Source: Theristus sp. LFF4_11
Taxonomy: Eukaryota > Nematoda > Chromadorea > Monhysterida > Xyalidae
Reading direction: 5' to 3'
Assembly (NCBI GenBank): GCA_030248135.1
Contig: JASANC010002978.1
Coordinates: forward strand, 62,001 to 126,000
DNA: 64,000 nt
Under the pieces are notes generated by a model. The model did not search any database, was not told the origin of the DNA, and saw only the letters and a list, made by a program, of their open reading frames with translations. A program made the position numbers and the translations under genes. This document shows positions 11,901 through 23,160 of the stretch, one piece after another. Positions within the stretch are counted from its first letter, which is position 1. The number at the start of each line of letters is the position of its first letter.

Positions 11901-14529
11901 GCATCTGACGGATAATGTGGGACATTTTCGGCGCCCACCACTGCAGCGGTGTGCAAAAAAATTATCGATGATCGGGCGCTGCACCAGAAAGTGATCATCA
12001 GTTTCAAACATTGAATGTCGGCGTTCATTGAGAACAATGGAAAACACATTGAGCAGCCGAGAAAAATGAAACTGAACGACTGTGAGCATGAACATGATAA
12101 CGTCAGTGAAGTCGAAGCTGACGATGAACTTGTGCCACTACCAGATGAGATTCTCGATGACGGTAAAGATGTTTATCTTGAGTCAAAAAATTGAATTTAG
12201 GTGATTTTTGAGTTTTTACGTATTTCTGCTGAAATATTATTGAAAAAGTAGAATTTCGGGATAAAATTTTAACACACAAAATGCGTTCCTTAGTTCTAAA
12301 AGTGTTTCAAATTTCACGGCTTCAAGTGCAACCAGTCGGCCGCACGAGCCGTTTACTTTTGTTATGTTTTTTGGGACACCCTGTAAAATGCGATACAGCA
12401 TTTGTTGCAACGAACACGACACTGCACTGAATGCTCTTGAAATCACAGAATTTCACCGACAAATGATAGCCACTGAAATTTAGGTTCCGAACTGGCCATT
12501 ATGTACAATGACGAATCCGTGCTCGAACAACATCATTTAGCGGTTGCATTCAAGCTACTCCAAGATAAAGACTGTGATATGCTAGCGCAGTTGTCGAAAA
12601 AGCAACGTCAAACGCTTAGGAAGATTGTAATTGACATGGTAAGATATCATTGATTTTTTTGGACAGTTCAAGAGCGAACATTAACAAGACGATGTGCGTT
12701 TTCATGTTGCAGGTGCTTGCCACTGACATGTCAAAGCACATGACACTATTGGCCGACCTCAAAACCATGGTGGAAACAAAGAAGGTTGCTGGCTCTGGTG
12801 TGCTGCTGCTCGATAAATACAACGATCGAATACAAGTAAGCTTGAGCATTGAAAAATTCTTTCTGTTCTTCTTTCGTTTCTTTTAAATTAACCTTCAAAC
12901 AACAAAAATTGACATCAGGTTTTTTTCGTCATTTTTACAACTGGGAATATTCAGGTCCTTCAAAGCATGATTCACTTGGCCGATTTGTCAAATCCGACGA
13001 AACCATTGGGACTGTACAAAGAGTGGAACCAACGTATTACCGAAGAGTATTGGATTCAAGGAGACAAAGAAAAGATGGAAGGACTTGAAATCAGCCCGAT
13101 GTGTGATCGAACTAATGTCACACTTGAGAAAACACAGGTGAGACAAAAAGATACCCTTTTTAAATCCTAAAACGTATCATCTTTACAACCCCTCGTTTTG
13201 TTAAACTACTTTTGCTTCAAACAAGCAAAATCAAACTGTTGCAACAGGCAACAAGCTATCCATTTTATACACCATTTGCTGATCACTACCATCACACATT
13301 CACAACAACCAATACTTGTCGTTTTAACCCGACACCCTTTAACTTTTAACTTAACTTTTTAACTTTTAACTGCTTTTAACACTGGATGAGCATTATACTG
13401 CATATAGTGTAGCAGAAAACATTTGCAATCAAACCTGCTCAATAAAAAAAAACAAACGAGCAAAATTCACAACATCAACCATAACAATTAGTTCTAAATT
13501 GGTCCCCACTATTGTGGATGTGTGGTACTTTTTCACAAGGTTAAATGCAAAAAGTATAAATTGGCCTTCCATAAGGTTTCAAAAATGAAATCATACGTTT
13601 GCCTCCTCCAAGGTTTCAGAATAGAAATCATAAATTGGCCTCCCCTAGATTTCAGAATAGAAACCATAAGTTGGCTTCCCCCAAAATTTCAGAATAGAAA
13701 TCACAAACTGCCCCCAAGGTTTCAGAATAGAAATCATAAATTGGCGATTACTACTAGCGATGTGAAAAACGATAGTCCGCTCAGCTCCCAACAGCGCATG
13801 TTGACGGTCAATACAACTGTCACCCAGTCTATTGGTGCATCACTGCCAGTTGACGCCTGTTGTTCTGTGTCGTGGTGACAGGCTGGCACCGACACAGTCA
13901 AACTCGGTGACCTTCCACCGTCGCATAAAAAATATAGGTGGCCACATGCCAAGGATACAGGCAGACCACATTTCAAAGAAAATTTCGCACCTGCTTGTCA
14001 CCGTTTTGACCCTAGTACTTGAATAAGAAATAGAGTAGATGTTGCGTTGCACCAAACTTGGACTGCAAGACCAATCGAAAATTGAAACCTTTGAAAAAAT
14101 AACGGTCTCTAGTTAAAGTCTCTTGTGAAATCTGCCTCGCTTCGTCAGTGAACAAAGTTGAGCATGATAGTGGGCTTATCAAAACGGACTGAGAGCAGGT
14201 GTCAATTTGTTTTGAATTGCTTGTGAATAAAGTAAAAGAAAAAACTTGTGTCAAAAAAACGCACTAACGGTTTCTCGCAACTGCAGGTCGGCTTCATCGA
14301 TTACATCGTGCACCCGCTGTACGAAACGTGGGCTGACCTTGTGTACCCGGACGCGCAGAACATTCTCGATCAACTGGAGGAGAACCGCGACTGGTATCAA
14401 TCACACATTCCAGCAGACGAGCTGAGCACAAGCGCAGTGTTTGCACATCAGCAACAGCAAAGTCAAACATCAATGGCAAACAACAGTCAACTGCACACGT
14501 TGAACAATGCCGACGCAGCCGACACATGA
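2923..14529 (+). CDS. PDE4: cAMP-specific 3',5'-cyclic phosphodiesterase, PDE4 family
   Basis: Hydrolyses cAMP to AMP. Exons: 2923-3560, 8777-9352, 9669-9767, 9832-10015, 10110-10203, 10263-10495, 10631-10729, 10816-10977, 11078-11177, 12484-12638, 12713-12835, 12955-13137, 14287-14529. All phases close, giving 962 residues, longer than usual because exons 1-2 encode about 400 residues of low-complexity N-terminus. Exon 3 carries UCR1 ([17 protein letters not shown]). Exons 4-5 carry UCR2 ([19 protein letters not shown]). The catalytic domain shows the metal-binding histidines in [10 protein letters not shown] and the HD signature HDVDHPG, plus the conserved glutamine before [10 protein letters not shown] near the C-terminus, which clamps the purine. 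The start ATG directly follows an in-frame TGA. The UCR1/UCR2 pair marks a 'long' isoform that is normally regulated by PKA phosphorylation; I did not find a clear PKA consensus. The acceptor of exon 2 (8776) has a poor pyrimidine tract and is the weakest boundary. Confidence 0.96.
4836..5022. repeat. Dispersed MITE family 'TTCTGCGACTSAATGCG', copy 1
   Basis: Starts GTTCTGCGACTGAATGCG and ends with a degenerate inverted version (GCGCATTGAGTTGCGAGAC). It is clearly related over its whole length to the copy at 54732-54910, sharing AAACTAGTTT, GGATCACTTTACGAATTTT-like and AATTCCCGCGT blocks. Fragments occur at about 20675, 24535, 40700 and 43766. It lies in the first PDE4 intron and is non-coding. 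Confidence 0.65.
6382..6557 (+). CDS. PDE4: Candidate alternative first exon of PDE4
   Basis: An ATG-started frame of 58 codons plus two bases ends at an AAG|GTTGTC donor. Its phase (2) is exactly what PDE4 exon 2 at 8777 needs. The last residues, [11 protein letters not shown], resemble the end of the main first exon ([10 protein letters not shown]), which sits in the same place before exon 2. PDE4 genes in other animals use several promoters and first exons, so this is a plausible isoform start. It lies in the 5.2-kb first intron. No transcript evidence is available, and the donor is weak though similar to other GTT donors in this window. Confidence 0.45.
7459..7559 (+). CDS. PDE4: Candidate short alternative first exon of PDE4
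   Basis: An ATG opens 33 codons plus two bases and ends at a strong GATGT|GTAAGT donor. The phase (2) matches PDE4 exon 2 at 8777, and the junction codon would again be valine. The encoded start is [14 protein letters not shown]. An overlapping frame from 7475 reads like a hydrophobic signal sequence ([20 protein letters not shown]), but at the same donor it is in phase 1 and cannot continue into PDE4. The exon could therefore be a PDE4 start or the first exon of an unrelated secreted product whose next exon I did not find. Confidence 0.4.
11249..12383. mobile_element. Palindromic Tc1/mariner-like element in a PDE4 intron
   Basis: Ends are inverted repeats starting CACGGTGTCCCAAAAAAACA on the left and closing with TTTTTTGGGACACCCTG on the right, each flanked by TA. 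The arms are long, about 440 bp each (11249-11690 against 11943-12383), so almost the whole element folds back on itself. The central part still carries a decayed transposase frame on the minus strand. It sits between PDE4 exons 9 and 10, whose splice sites and phase are undisturbed. Confidence 0.8.
11573..11764 (-). pseudogene. Tc1/mariner-type transposase C-terminal remnant
   Basis: The minus-strand frame contains [19 protein letters not shown]. This resembles the segment after the last catalytic acidic residue in Tc1/mariner transposases, where WGxLKxxVY is followed by a proline and a short LKxxI helix. Other pieces of the reading frame lie in other frames up to about 12100, with stops and shifts, and part of the region is present as an inverted duplicate. 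It is non-functional. Confidence 0.55.
13138..14286 (+). other. Last PDE4 intron with a local tandem repeat
   Basis: The 1.1-kb intron between the last two PDE4 exons. From about 13590 to 13745 it holds four to five imperfect copies of a unit of roughly 38-45 bp reading 'TTTCAGAATAGAAATCATAAATTGGCCTCCCC'-like (shortened variants: AGAATAGAAATCA, GGCTTCCCCCAA). No gene is seen inside it. Confidence 0.55.
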
Positions 14530-15358
14530 TTATTGCCATATTTGGAAACTACACACACAGCTCAATGATTTTTGTTTTTCTTGTTTTTTGATTGAATTTG
14601 AATGATATTTGAAAAGCGAAAAGAAAAAAATCAGAATTCTAAAATACAGTTCAGGTTCAGGTGGGCCACTGAACTTGCAGAAATAAGACACTTGAGCAAG
14701 ATTTTGGAACATTTTTTGTCTTTGGAACGGCTCAAATGCATTTGTTTGATCAATGTTTGGCAGCTACCAAATGTAAAAAAGCAATAATAGACAAAAAAAC
14801 AGGAGTCGACATCAGGGGGTCGTCGGATTTTCCTTTGGCATTTAGACAATTTTTTAATTAAAAATTTTTTTTATGAAAAAAATCGGGATTTTTACTTTTT
14901 TTCGAACCCTAGCCGTGCATGATCATGTTTGGGGTCTTGCTTGAGTAAGTCTTTTGTTGCTCCGAAAAGATATTCACACTAGTTTTGATAAATCTTGCTT
15001 GCTCAAATTTGATCAACCAATAATTTTTTGCCCCTTCTAGATTATCATTCACTTTTACACTTGTCGAAAATAGTCATGTACTTGGACCAATGTTTTGGAC
15101 ATGAGAGAAAGGACAAACAATGAATTTCATTTGCTTCAAGAAAAAACATTTGTTTTACTTTTTTCATATTTTCCTGGTACGTTTTGTGTCAACAGCTGCA
15201 CCACCTGACAGTTCACCTTCTAAGTCTCCACGTCTTCGTCGATTGATTGGGTGTCTTGGATCACTGAGGTCATACCTGAAATTCCAGTGGCGCATCAAGC
15301 AAGCCAGATTTTTCAGGAACACACCTGTGAGAAAAGAGCCATTTATTTTTAAAACTTG

Positions 15359-18161
15359 TTACAACCATTCGTCATCTTTCAAATTGGCATCTTTGGCTTG
15401 ACGCAGCTTCTGGGTTTCTTCTTCCGCTTCAAACCGATGTGCCATCCTGAAGCAGAAAAGGACAAAAGTCCTTGGATTGCGGAAATTCACTTGACACGAT
15501 TTAGTTGAGCTAAAACATAAGAGAGACGGACCAATGATCGTCGTTGAAGTCGTCCACGTCCAAATGCCTGGCAATGTTTTCGCCGTCAGTCGACGTTGCG
15601 CCGGTGGTTTGCTGTTCGCGTCGGTCGTTGCTCGCTTGTTCGTAGGCTGCTTTTGACTGCTCGAACTGTTGCTCGGCGGATTTCTGCGTTCTACCGGACG
15701 ACATGACGTCAGATTTGGCATGACGCAGCCGCTGCTTGAAACGCTCCAACAGATTCATCGTCTGTCGCACAAAGAGAACAATGCCACCGATTATCGCACA
15801 CCGTCACTTGGAAAATTCCAATCGTTATCATCTGGCAAAAAGTTTGCAAAACGAAACAATGACGAAGCGGAACAAACGGTTTTCTCTCTTGATTCTTTCT
15901 CCACCCTGAGTGCCTTCGTCATCTGCAAATATTGTGAGCGTGTCTGACGGAACGATGCAATTTCCGGCGGTAATAGGGCGTCACCTGAAACACTGTTGCA
16001 TTGGTTGACTGGCATTGTTGGTGTTCTGCCACAGTTTTTGTGTCCTGCGCTGACCAAGCTTATCGTGCTGCACTTGCTCTTCATCGCCGCGTATTGATTT
16101 CACGAGATCGCGTTTCAGCTTGCGCGCCTCGTTGCGCAGCGCATCCCTGAACAAAAAATGAACAAACATGAATTCACATGAAATCAGTCACTTTCAAGGC
16201 GTCTGTTCCAGATCGTATCAGTATCTTTTCGGCCAAACTTTAGCGGCATTCGTGATGCAGTATTTACATTTAGTTCATGACATGTATTTTAATGTGCAGC
16301 TACACGTGAATAAATACTGCTTCAAGAATGCACAAAGGTCGCGTCATTTCGCTGGTGTGTGCGTCATGTCAGCAAAGCGCACAAGTTCATGGGCGAACGA
16401 ACACTTTCGCCTGCTGCTGCTGCTGTCGCTCTTCAGCGAGCATCTCGTGCAGGTCGTCATCGTCGTCAGCAACGCCAGTTGCATCGTGTTTCCGTGTGTG
16501 CAGCAGGCGTTGCTTTGCGCTGCGCAGTTTCTCTCGCACCGACAGCACGCGTTGACCGTTGCTATCTGCATCTGACTCCTCGGAGCACTGCAACGCGACA
16601 CACAATCATAAGAACTCACGCACTGATTGGCTGCAGCTATTCACAAAAACAGTGCCAAGCCACTCGCAAGACCATGCGTCAAGAATGCTTGCACACAATC
16701 AAGTCAACTGCACAATGAACTGCACCGATTGCCGTCTGGCCTCCTCTGCTCCGTGCAGTTCGTCTGACGTCACGGCTGGCATTGCACTCAACTTCTCATC
16801 GTTCAGCAAATCATGCGCCGACTTTACTTTCGCACCCGTCTGAAACAGAAAATAAATGCGCCGCTAATAAAAATGAAACATACTTTTCAAAAAAATCAAA
16901 AACTGTACAATTATTTTACCTTGTTTGCCCTCGTGACCTCTATTTCATCTTCTTCGGCTTCATCGCCGAACGACAGCAAATTGAAATTTCTGTTGAAAAA
17001 ATCTTGTTGTTTCTGTACTTTTTATACTTTATATTTTTATGCAGCCAAACCGGATGACAAAATTCTGGGACAGAATATTGGCAAATGCTAATAGTCGCGA
17101 GGCTAGTCGTCTTCAAGGCGGCAAAACAAGCAAGCAAAAAGATCATGCCAGTAACCGCACTACGTACGGCACACACTGCGATTTTGTTTGGCAGTCGACT
17201 GTGTTCAGACAAACCATAAGCAACAAAACCAACTTGGCAGCTGCTGCATTTGTTTTGTTTTTCGCCAAGTTTTTGTCACCCCGATCCGTTTTTTTCTTCT
17301 GCTCACGCGGTACGATGTCGGTGAACGGATTCATAATCACCTGAATTGGGAATCAACAAAAAACCGGATGTGAAATGTGACTATAAAGAGAACAAGTGAC
17401 TGACTTCAACACTGTTGATTTTATGCGGATAACGAGGCCTTTCAGTTTCGTCATCAATTTCACACTCGGCCAATTTCAGCATGTTGAACAGCGTGTCACC
17501 GGCGACATAAAACAAATCAATGATTTCACAAAAACAAAACTACATTTTTTTGAAAAGTCCACAAAAAATGATATTGACAGTAAATGACACCTTTCCAAAA
17601 ATTGTATGCTTCCGCTCAAGTTCGGGCGTTTTGTCGAGCGTAAAAAAGAACTGTGACCCATTGTCGTTCGGGCCAGAGTTGGCCATCGCAACGAGACCAC
17701 GACGCACAAACTTCAATCGTTGATGGAATTCGTCCTGCGCGAAAAAAATGTTTTTTGGCGAGGCTTTTTGCGTACAGCAACCACCTAAGCGTGTTGTACC
17801 TTGAACGGCTCTCCATAGACCGACTTGCCTCCAGTTCCAGTGCCTGTTGGATCACCGCCCTGAACAATGAATCCTGGAACAACACGGTGGAATATGGTGC
17901 CATCGTAGTAGTGCTCGAGACAAAGCTGCACGAAATTACGACACGCCTTCGGACATTCGCGCGTCCACAGCTCAACATCGATTGGCCCAACGGTCGTATT
18001 CAAGACAACCTGCGTTGGAAAAACGTGAATTCCGCGGCTGTAAATTTTTCTGGATTAAAGTTTTTTTGTGAGACGCCATGCTTCCCCCTATTAGTACAAA
18101 AGCAAAAATATCTTGAAACCTTTCCTGTGGTCGCCGGTTCGAGTACGTAGACGTTGCTCAT
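15359..18161 (-). CDS. CWC27: CWC27-type spliceosome-associated peptidyl-prolyl isomerase homologue
   Basis: Nuclear cyclophilin-fold protein that joins activated (Bact) spliceosomes with CWC22. Exons (high to low): 18161-18120, 18009-17800, 17734-17591, 17506-17405, 17340-17234, 16989-16920, 16839-16726, 16587-16403, 16146-16055, 15984-15878, 15761-15532, 15446-15359; 496 residues, close to the human length. It begins MSNVYVLEPATTGK. The cyclophilin domain (residues about 12-170) has IFHRVVPGFIVQGGDPTGTG, MANSGPNDNGSQFFFTL and HTIFGKV. A diverged C-terminal half follows with NFNLLSFGDEAEEDEIE, EARKLKRDL and SREKTTMNLLERFKQRL. As in other CWC27 proteins, the usual cyclophilin active-site tryptophan is replaced (by E, in the HTIFGKV region), so catalysis may be weak. 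The exon 4 acceptor reads TTTTAT rather than AG (see findings). Confidence 0.95.
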
Positions 18162-18867
18162 GTTTTCTTGAACGGTCTAACAGAGAAAACTTGAAATGAG
18201 TGAAATAAGAATGAAGCAGTTACAATGTATGTACATGTAGGTTGTGCAGTATTTCGCCACATGGGCACAGCTCAGTTATTACTGTCGTCGTTTGGGACTT
18301 TTCTCAACAGGAATGGACTAATTTTATCTTATGCACGCAGCACGCACAGACAAAATGTGTGACACAACTGCAATTTCAGCAACTGAAAGCCACAGCAAAT
18401 ACATAGGAATCTTGATAAAATTTCTTTAAAATACTTGGAAAATTGCTTTTGGTTTGTTTCGTGATTACAATTCGCCAACAAGTCAGCGAACCAGATCCAA
18501 GCACACAAAGGTTTGACATTTGTTAAACTATCTGACAAAAACAGCAATGGACACAAAAAACCACCACGCATGAAAAAAAGAAGTAATGAAATAATCCCAC
18601 AACAAAAGTAACAACAAACTCCATGTGAAATAAAATTGACAACTGAAAGAAGTAAAGTTTAACTTGTGCTAACGCTTGCTAATACTACAATCAGCTACAC
18701 TAAAACGCACACCCCATTTCAAAGCTCACTTTCTGAACACACCATTGTTATCATAAAAACATGTTGACCAACTGAGATTGTACGGTCGTTCGTCAATCTT
18801 TTTGACTCGTAAAAGACGAAAGTATTTCAAAAGTATAGTTTTTTAGAAACGTCGCACAGCAGCGGAC

Positions 18868-21800
18868 TCAATAAGCACGCTGCTTGTATTTGGCATAAAT
18901 CTTAGCGTCATCGTACGTAATGGGGCCTTTGTGCTGCCGCAGAAACATGCTCGCGCCACGCTTTATGGAGCCCTTAAAAAACACACACACACTGTCCGAA
19001 CTTGTCTCAAGCGGAATAGAAGCCACCTGAATGAATAAATCGTGGTCAAACAAAGATAAAAAAGACGCACGGTGTCTTTCAAATAGTGGTAGCAGTCTTG
19101 CCAAGTGCCAAACGCGGGCGTGAATGGCTGGTTGCCAATGGTCAGTCTGAAACAAGACCTTTTGCAAAGGGAACAGAGTGAAGAACAAGCATGGTGTGAG
19201 AGCAATAGACAGTTTACCTGGTGGCATTGACGGCCATGTTGGTGGCAACCAGCTGCAGTGGGTAGAGCAGTGTGTTCGCGACGACCGGCACCGCGGCCTT
19301 GAGCACTCTGAGCATCGTGCCGCTCGGATGCACAGGCGCCTTGCTGTCGTCGTCCTCATCATCCTCGACGCTCTCGTCTTCCTCGCTCTGACAACAAACA
19401 CATACCGTGTTCGGTTTTCTGTTGATTTTGCATTTGAACCTATGTTTGAAAACTCACGAGAACAAAATTTACGAAGATCCTGTCGACAATGAACGAGCCA
19501 CCGTGAATGAGCCAGACCATACCGATATCGCACAGCAACTGAGGCATCAGACCTCTGAAACAAGTGGAAACCACAAACGTATGCTAAACAACGCATCGTG
19601 ACTGTTTTTTTACAGGGTGAGTCAAAAAAGGTTCCAATTCTAAAATGCTCTCACTGGTTTGTGCTGACGTGTTTCGAGCTGAAAATTGGAACACTATCAG
19701 AAAACATTTGGAGTTTTTCTGACCAAATTTTTGTTACGGTATGTTGCCCCTATCAGTCACTACAGCAGAGTATCTGGAAAACATGAAAAATCGACAAATG
19801 TTGTGAAATGCAGAGGGTTGATTTAGCTGTAACAAAGGGGCCTCATAAATTAAAACTTGGAACAGTGTTAAAAAAACTTTGGGAGGTTTTTGTGAACAAT
19901 TTTTTGGTTTACACATTTTTGCAGTGTAATTTTCAAAAAATAGCAATTTTTGAGAAAAAAACAATGTTCATCCATAATCTCACTGTTTATCATTGCTCAT
20001 AAACGGACTTCCGAACTGATGTATCGTCACGCGGGGTCAAATTGAATTTTGTACGAAATTGCCGAACCACTGTGGATAAGTTATTCGCACGTTCCCACTA
20101 ATTGGCAGACCAGACTCGCTGCTCTGCCGTCCACTTAACCATGATAGCAGCAGACTAAAATGGAATTGCATCTTTCACTGCAGAAAACAACCAGTCTGCT
20201 ATGGTGAAAATATCAAATTGGCAAATTGTGTGAATTAAAAAAGGAAAAAAAACAATTTGCATCTGGTAAGATAAATTCACATCTGTTCTGAGCAGAACCG
20301 CTCACGCCCGCTCAGACTCAAAGTGAAACATCACGTTGATTAAAGACTGTTCAAATGCAGCTACTGTATGTGCGTATTGCTTTTTTCATCTATTTTTTGT
20401 GTTGTGAACACTCGGGTTGTAACCAACATTCATCATTTGATTTTTGTTACAGTTAAATCAACCCTCTGCATTTCACAACATTTGTCGATTTTTCATATTT
20501 TCCAGATATTTTGCTGTAGTGAGTGACAGGGGCAACATACCGTGACAAAAATTTGGTCAGAAAAATCTCCACATGTTTTCTAATAGTGTTCCAATTTTCA
20601 GCTTGAAACACCTACACAGCACAAGCAAGTGAGAGCATTTTAGAATTGAAACCTTTTTTGGCTCATCCTGTAGTTCTGCGACTGAGTGCACGCACAGACA
20701 GAAAGTCCGTTTCCTGCTTGACACGCGGCAATCCAAAATCGCCGAACTGACACGAGTCCCTGAGACAGTTTGGGCAAAACTAGCGCATTGGCATGAAGCT
20801 GTGTTTGTTTCAGTTTGAAACCAAACGAAACTAAATAGAAGACGATGCCCCATGAAACAAAGCCACCAACGAAAACAGCCCCGGGAGTCCTTCCTCGCGG
20901 CAGATGGTTGCAAACGACTGTGCCACACCCAGATAGTCAGATTCGCCACCGACAAACTGCGCGATCTTGCGCACCATGATAACTGAAGAGGGGCAATCTG
21001 GGGTTGTGAATGCGGCAACGAAATGCACCGGTCAACTTTTTATGTTTTTTACGTTGTTTTATGGGTCTCCGTATCTCATGCTGTCTTAACAGTTTTAGCG
21101 GAGCATCCCGCATTCTTGCAAAATAAAATGAATGAATGGCGCACTGAAACGTGGGTGCAGTGCAACGCGCAATGCAGCAGAGAGACACGCACCCTCGAAC
21201 GGGCGTGCCACAATGGCGCCGACGCTCTTTGCGGCCGACTGACGCACCGCCAGTCTGATCATGTGCCGCAGCGCTTGCTGGTCGCTCATCTGCTGTTGCG
21301 TGCGAGACTGCAGATCGAGTGCACCACCAAGCTGCGGCCACTCACGGTCCAAGTGCTAACAGAGAGAACGATCGTGGCAAGCAACAAAAATACACAACGA
21401 AAAATGAAAAACGCACAAATACAAAACATCTCGCAGTGTACCATGCTCATTGTGACCGAGGCAGCTGCGCCCAACAGATTGCCCACAATGGACGCGTCAA
21501 CGCCAGTGTACAGACCAATCAAACCAACTTGGCGGTAAATGTGGCGAGCTGAAGTGCAACTGGAACACGTTAGAAGCTGCTAATACTGGTGTAGCAACAT
21601 AAAACACGCTAAAACGTGCCATATTTAAAGCTGTTCGGCAAGAAATAGACCTCCGGCCCAAAGAACACCCATCGACGGCCGATTGTGAGCGGCAGTGGCT
21701 CGTAGCCAAGCTGAAATGCGACGCAGACGTTGAACAAAAAGACACGCAGAACAACAGAAGCAAGATAGAACGGCAGCACGTGTGCCGAGAGATGAGACAC

Positions 21801-22125
21801 TGAGCGGAAGTATTGAATGACGACCATGTCATATTGTTGTAACATTGGTGCTAAATGCAATGCACGCATGATTACGATATCACTCATGCGCATGAAGCGG
21901 TAATTCAACATTTCAACAAACTCATAGAACGAGAAAGTGTTTCACCTGTATGAGCGTTTTGCTGCATGCCAACGGATGTGCAACGGAGCCAATGAACACA
22001 CGCAACGCAGTCTCGCCCATTCGTTTGCTAAACTGGCGCATCTCCTCGTCAGTAATGAGCAACTCGCTCTCATCGCGTGACAGGTCACGCACCACTGCGC
22101 CCGGCGAACGCGAACGATCAGCCAT
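18868..22125 (-). CDS. MTCH2: Mitochondrial carrier homologue 2 (MTCH2-like outer-membrane protein)
   Basis: Carrier-fold protein of the mitochondrial outer membrane, in vertebrates an insertase for tail-anchored proteins and a tBID receptor. Exons (high to low): 22125-21946, 21710-21620, 21548-21442, 21355-21193, 20982-20871, 19554-19473, 19387-19218, 19146-19071, 18972-18868; 361 residues. Diagnostic segments are LGYEPLPLTIGRR, YARHIYRQVGLIGLYTGVD, VGAIVARPFEVIMVRKIAQF, REEGLPGLFSGLMPQLLCDI and GTWQDCYHYLKDTGSIKRG, all collinear with human MTCH2. It has an extra N-terminal acidic stretch (MADRSRSPG...) and an acidic insert (SEEDESVEDDEDDD). An in-frame ATG nine bases upstream (22134) is an alternative start. 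Exon 2 ends in a GC donor, and the phase closes only with that site. Intron 5 contains a mariner-like MITE. Confidence 0.95.
19613..20670. mobile_element. Mariner-like MITE with long inverted arms in an MTCH2 intron
   Basis: Left end CAGGGTGAGTCAAAAAAGG and right end CCTTTTTTGGCTCATCCTG are flanked by TA on each side. The arms match over about 220 bp (19613-19830 with 20455-20670), including a shared CAACATACCGT / ACGGTATGTTG block. A fragment of one end is found again at about 61180-61278. No transposase frame remains. Confidence 0.75.
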
Positions 22126-23160
22126 GATGCACACGCGACACGTTCACTGATGCTGGTTGTTGTCTGCGATACTGCAATGGCACTTCACAGGGGCAACATT
22201 GGCGTGCACAGCATGAAACGACCATTGAGAACTCACGCTCAAGTCCGTATTGTTCAACGGATATCAGACAGGTTTCACCAAAAAAACAATCGATCTGCAC
22301 GCATTTTATGCAGCTTCTCAATCCTCAAGCGTAATAATTAATCAGACAATTCTCCCTTTTCTGTAGTTTCAGTCAAAAAGATAATATAAATACATGAAAA
22401 AACAAAACAAAACACCTTCAAGCTGCATCGATCGGAGAAACTGAAAAAAAGCAGAGAAACCTCACATAGATACAACACGAACACAATAGAAATACGCAAA
22501 CATAATTAAAAAAAAAACAGATAATTGTGATTGCTGATTGATTTGCGTTCTATGTTTGAAAATCAAAAACGTAGTCTAAATGTTCTAAAAAGCGTATAAA
22601 TACAAGTGTAGCGGCAAGTCTATGGGCATTAAATCAAATAGCAACCATTTGCACAACAACGGTAAAAGCAAAAACCTGTTGCACGTCACCCGACTTCACA
22701 GTTAAACAGCTGCAGCAATAACATGACACCGTCAGTTTTTTGTTTGGAACTGAAACAACATGATAAAATCATACATTTTAATACATGATATCGGAATCCC
22801 AATAAATCAAATGACTGACAAAAAACCAACTGACTAGCATGGCACACATAAGAACTACGAAACAAACTAATTAAACAAAAAGAAGACCAAAAACGGAATG
22901 ACTTCTGAATGCGCATCAGTGCGATGAAGTAAAAGAAAAGTTTCAAAAACGACTAGTGACAAGTTACATTCTAGCTCTAACATATCCAACTAAGTGATTC
23001 GTAGGTGATCTGTGCAGGAACTGCTGTGGATGCAGAGTTTGCTGGATGCAGAGTTTGGTTTGCACAGAAAGCATGCATCACGTGACCACCAATCAGCCAG
23101 CTAGTTGGATATGTGATACGAGTTGGACTGTAAATCAAGAGTAACATTGGCAGAATGATA

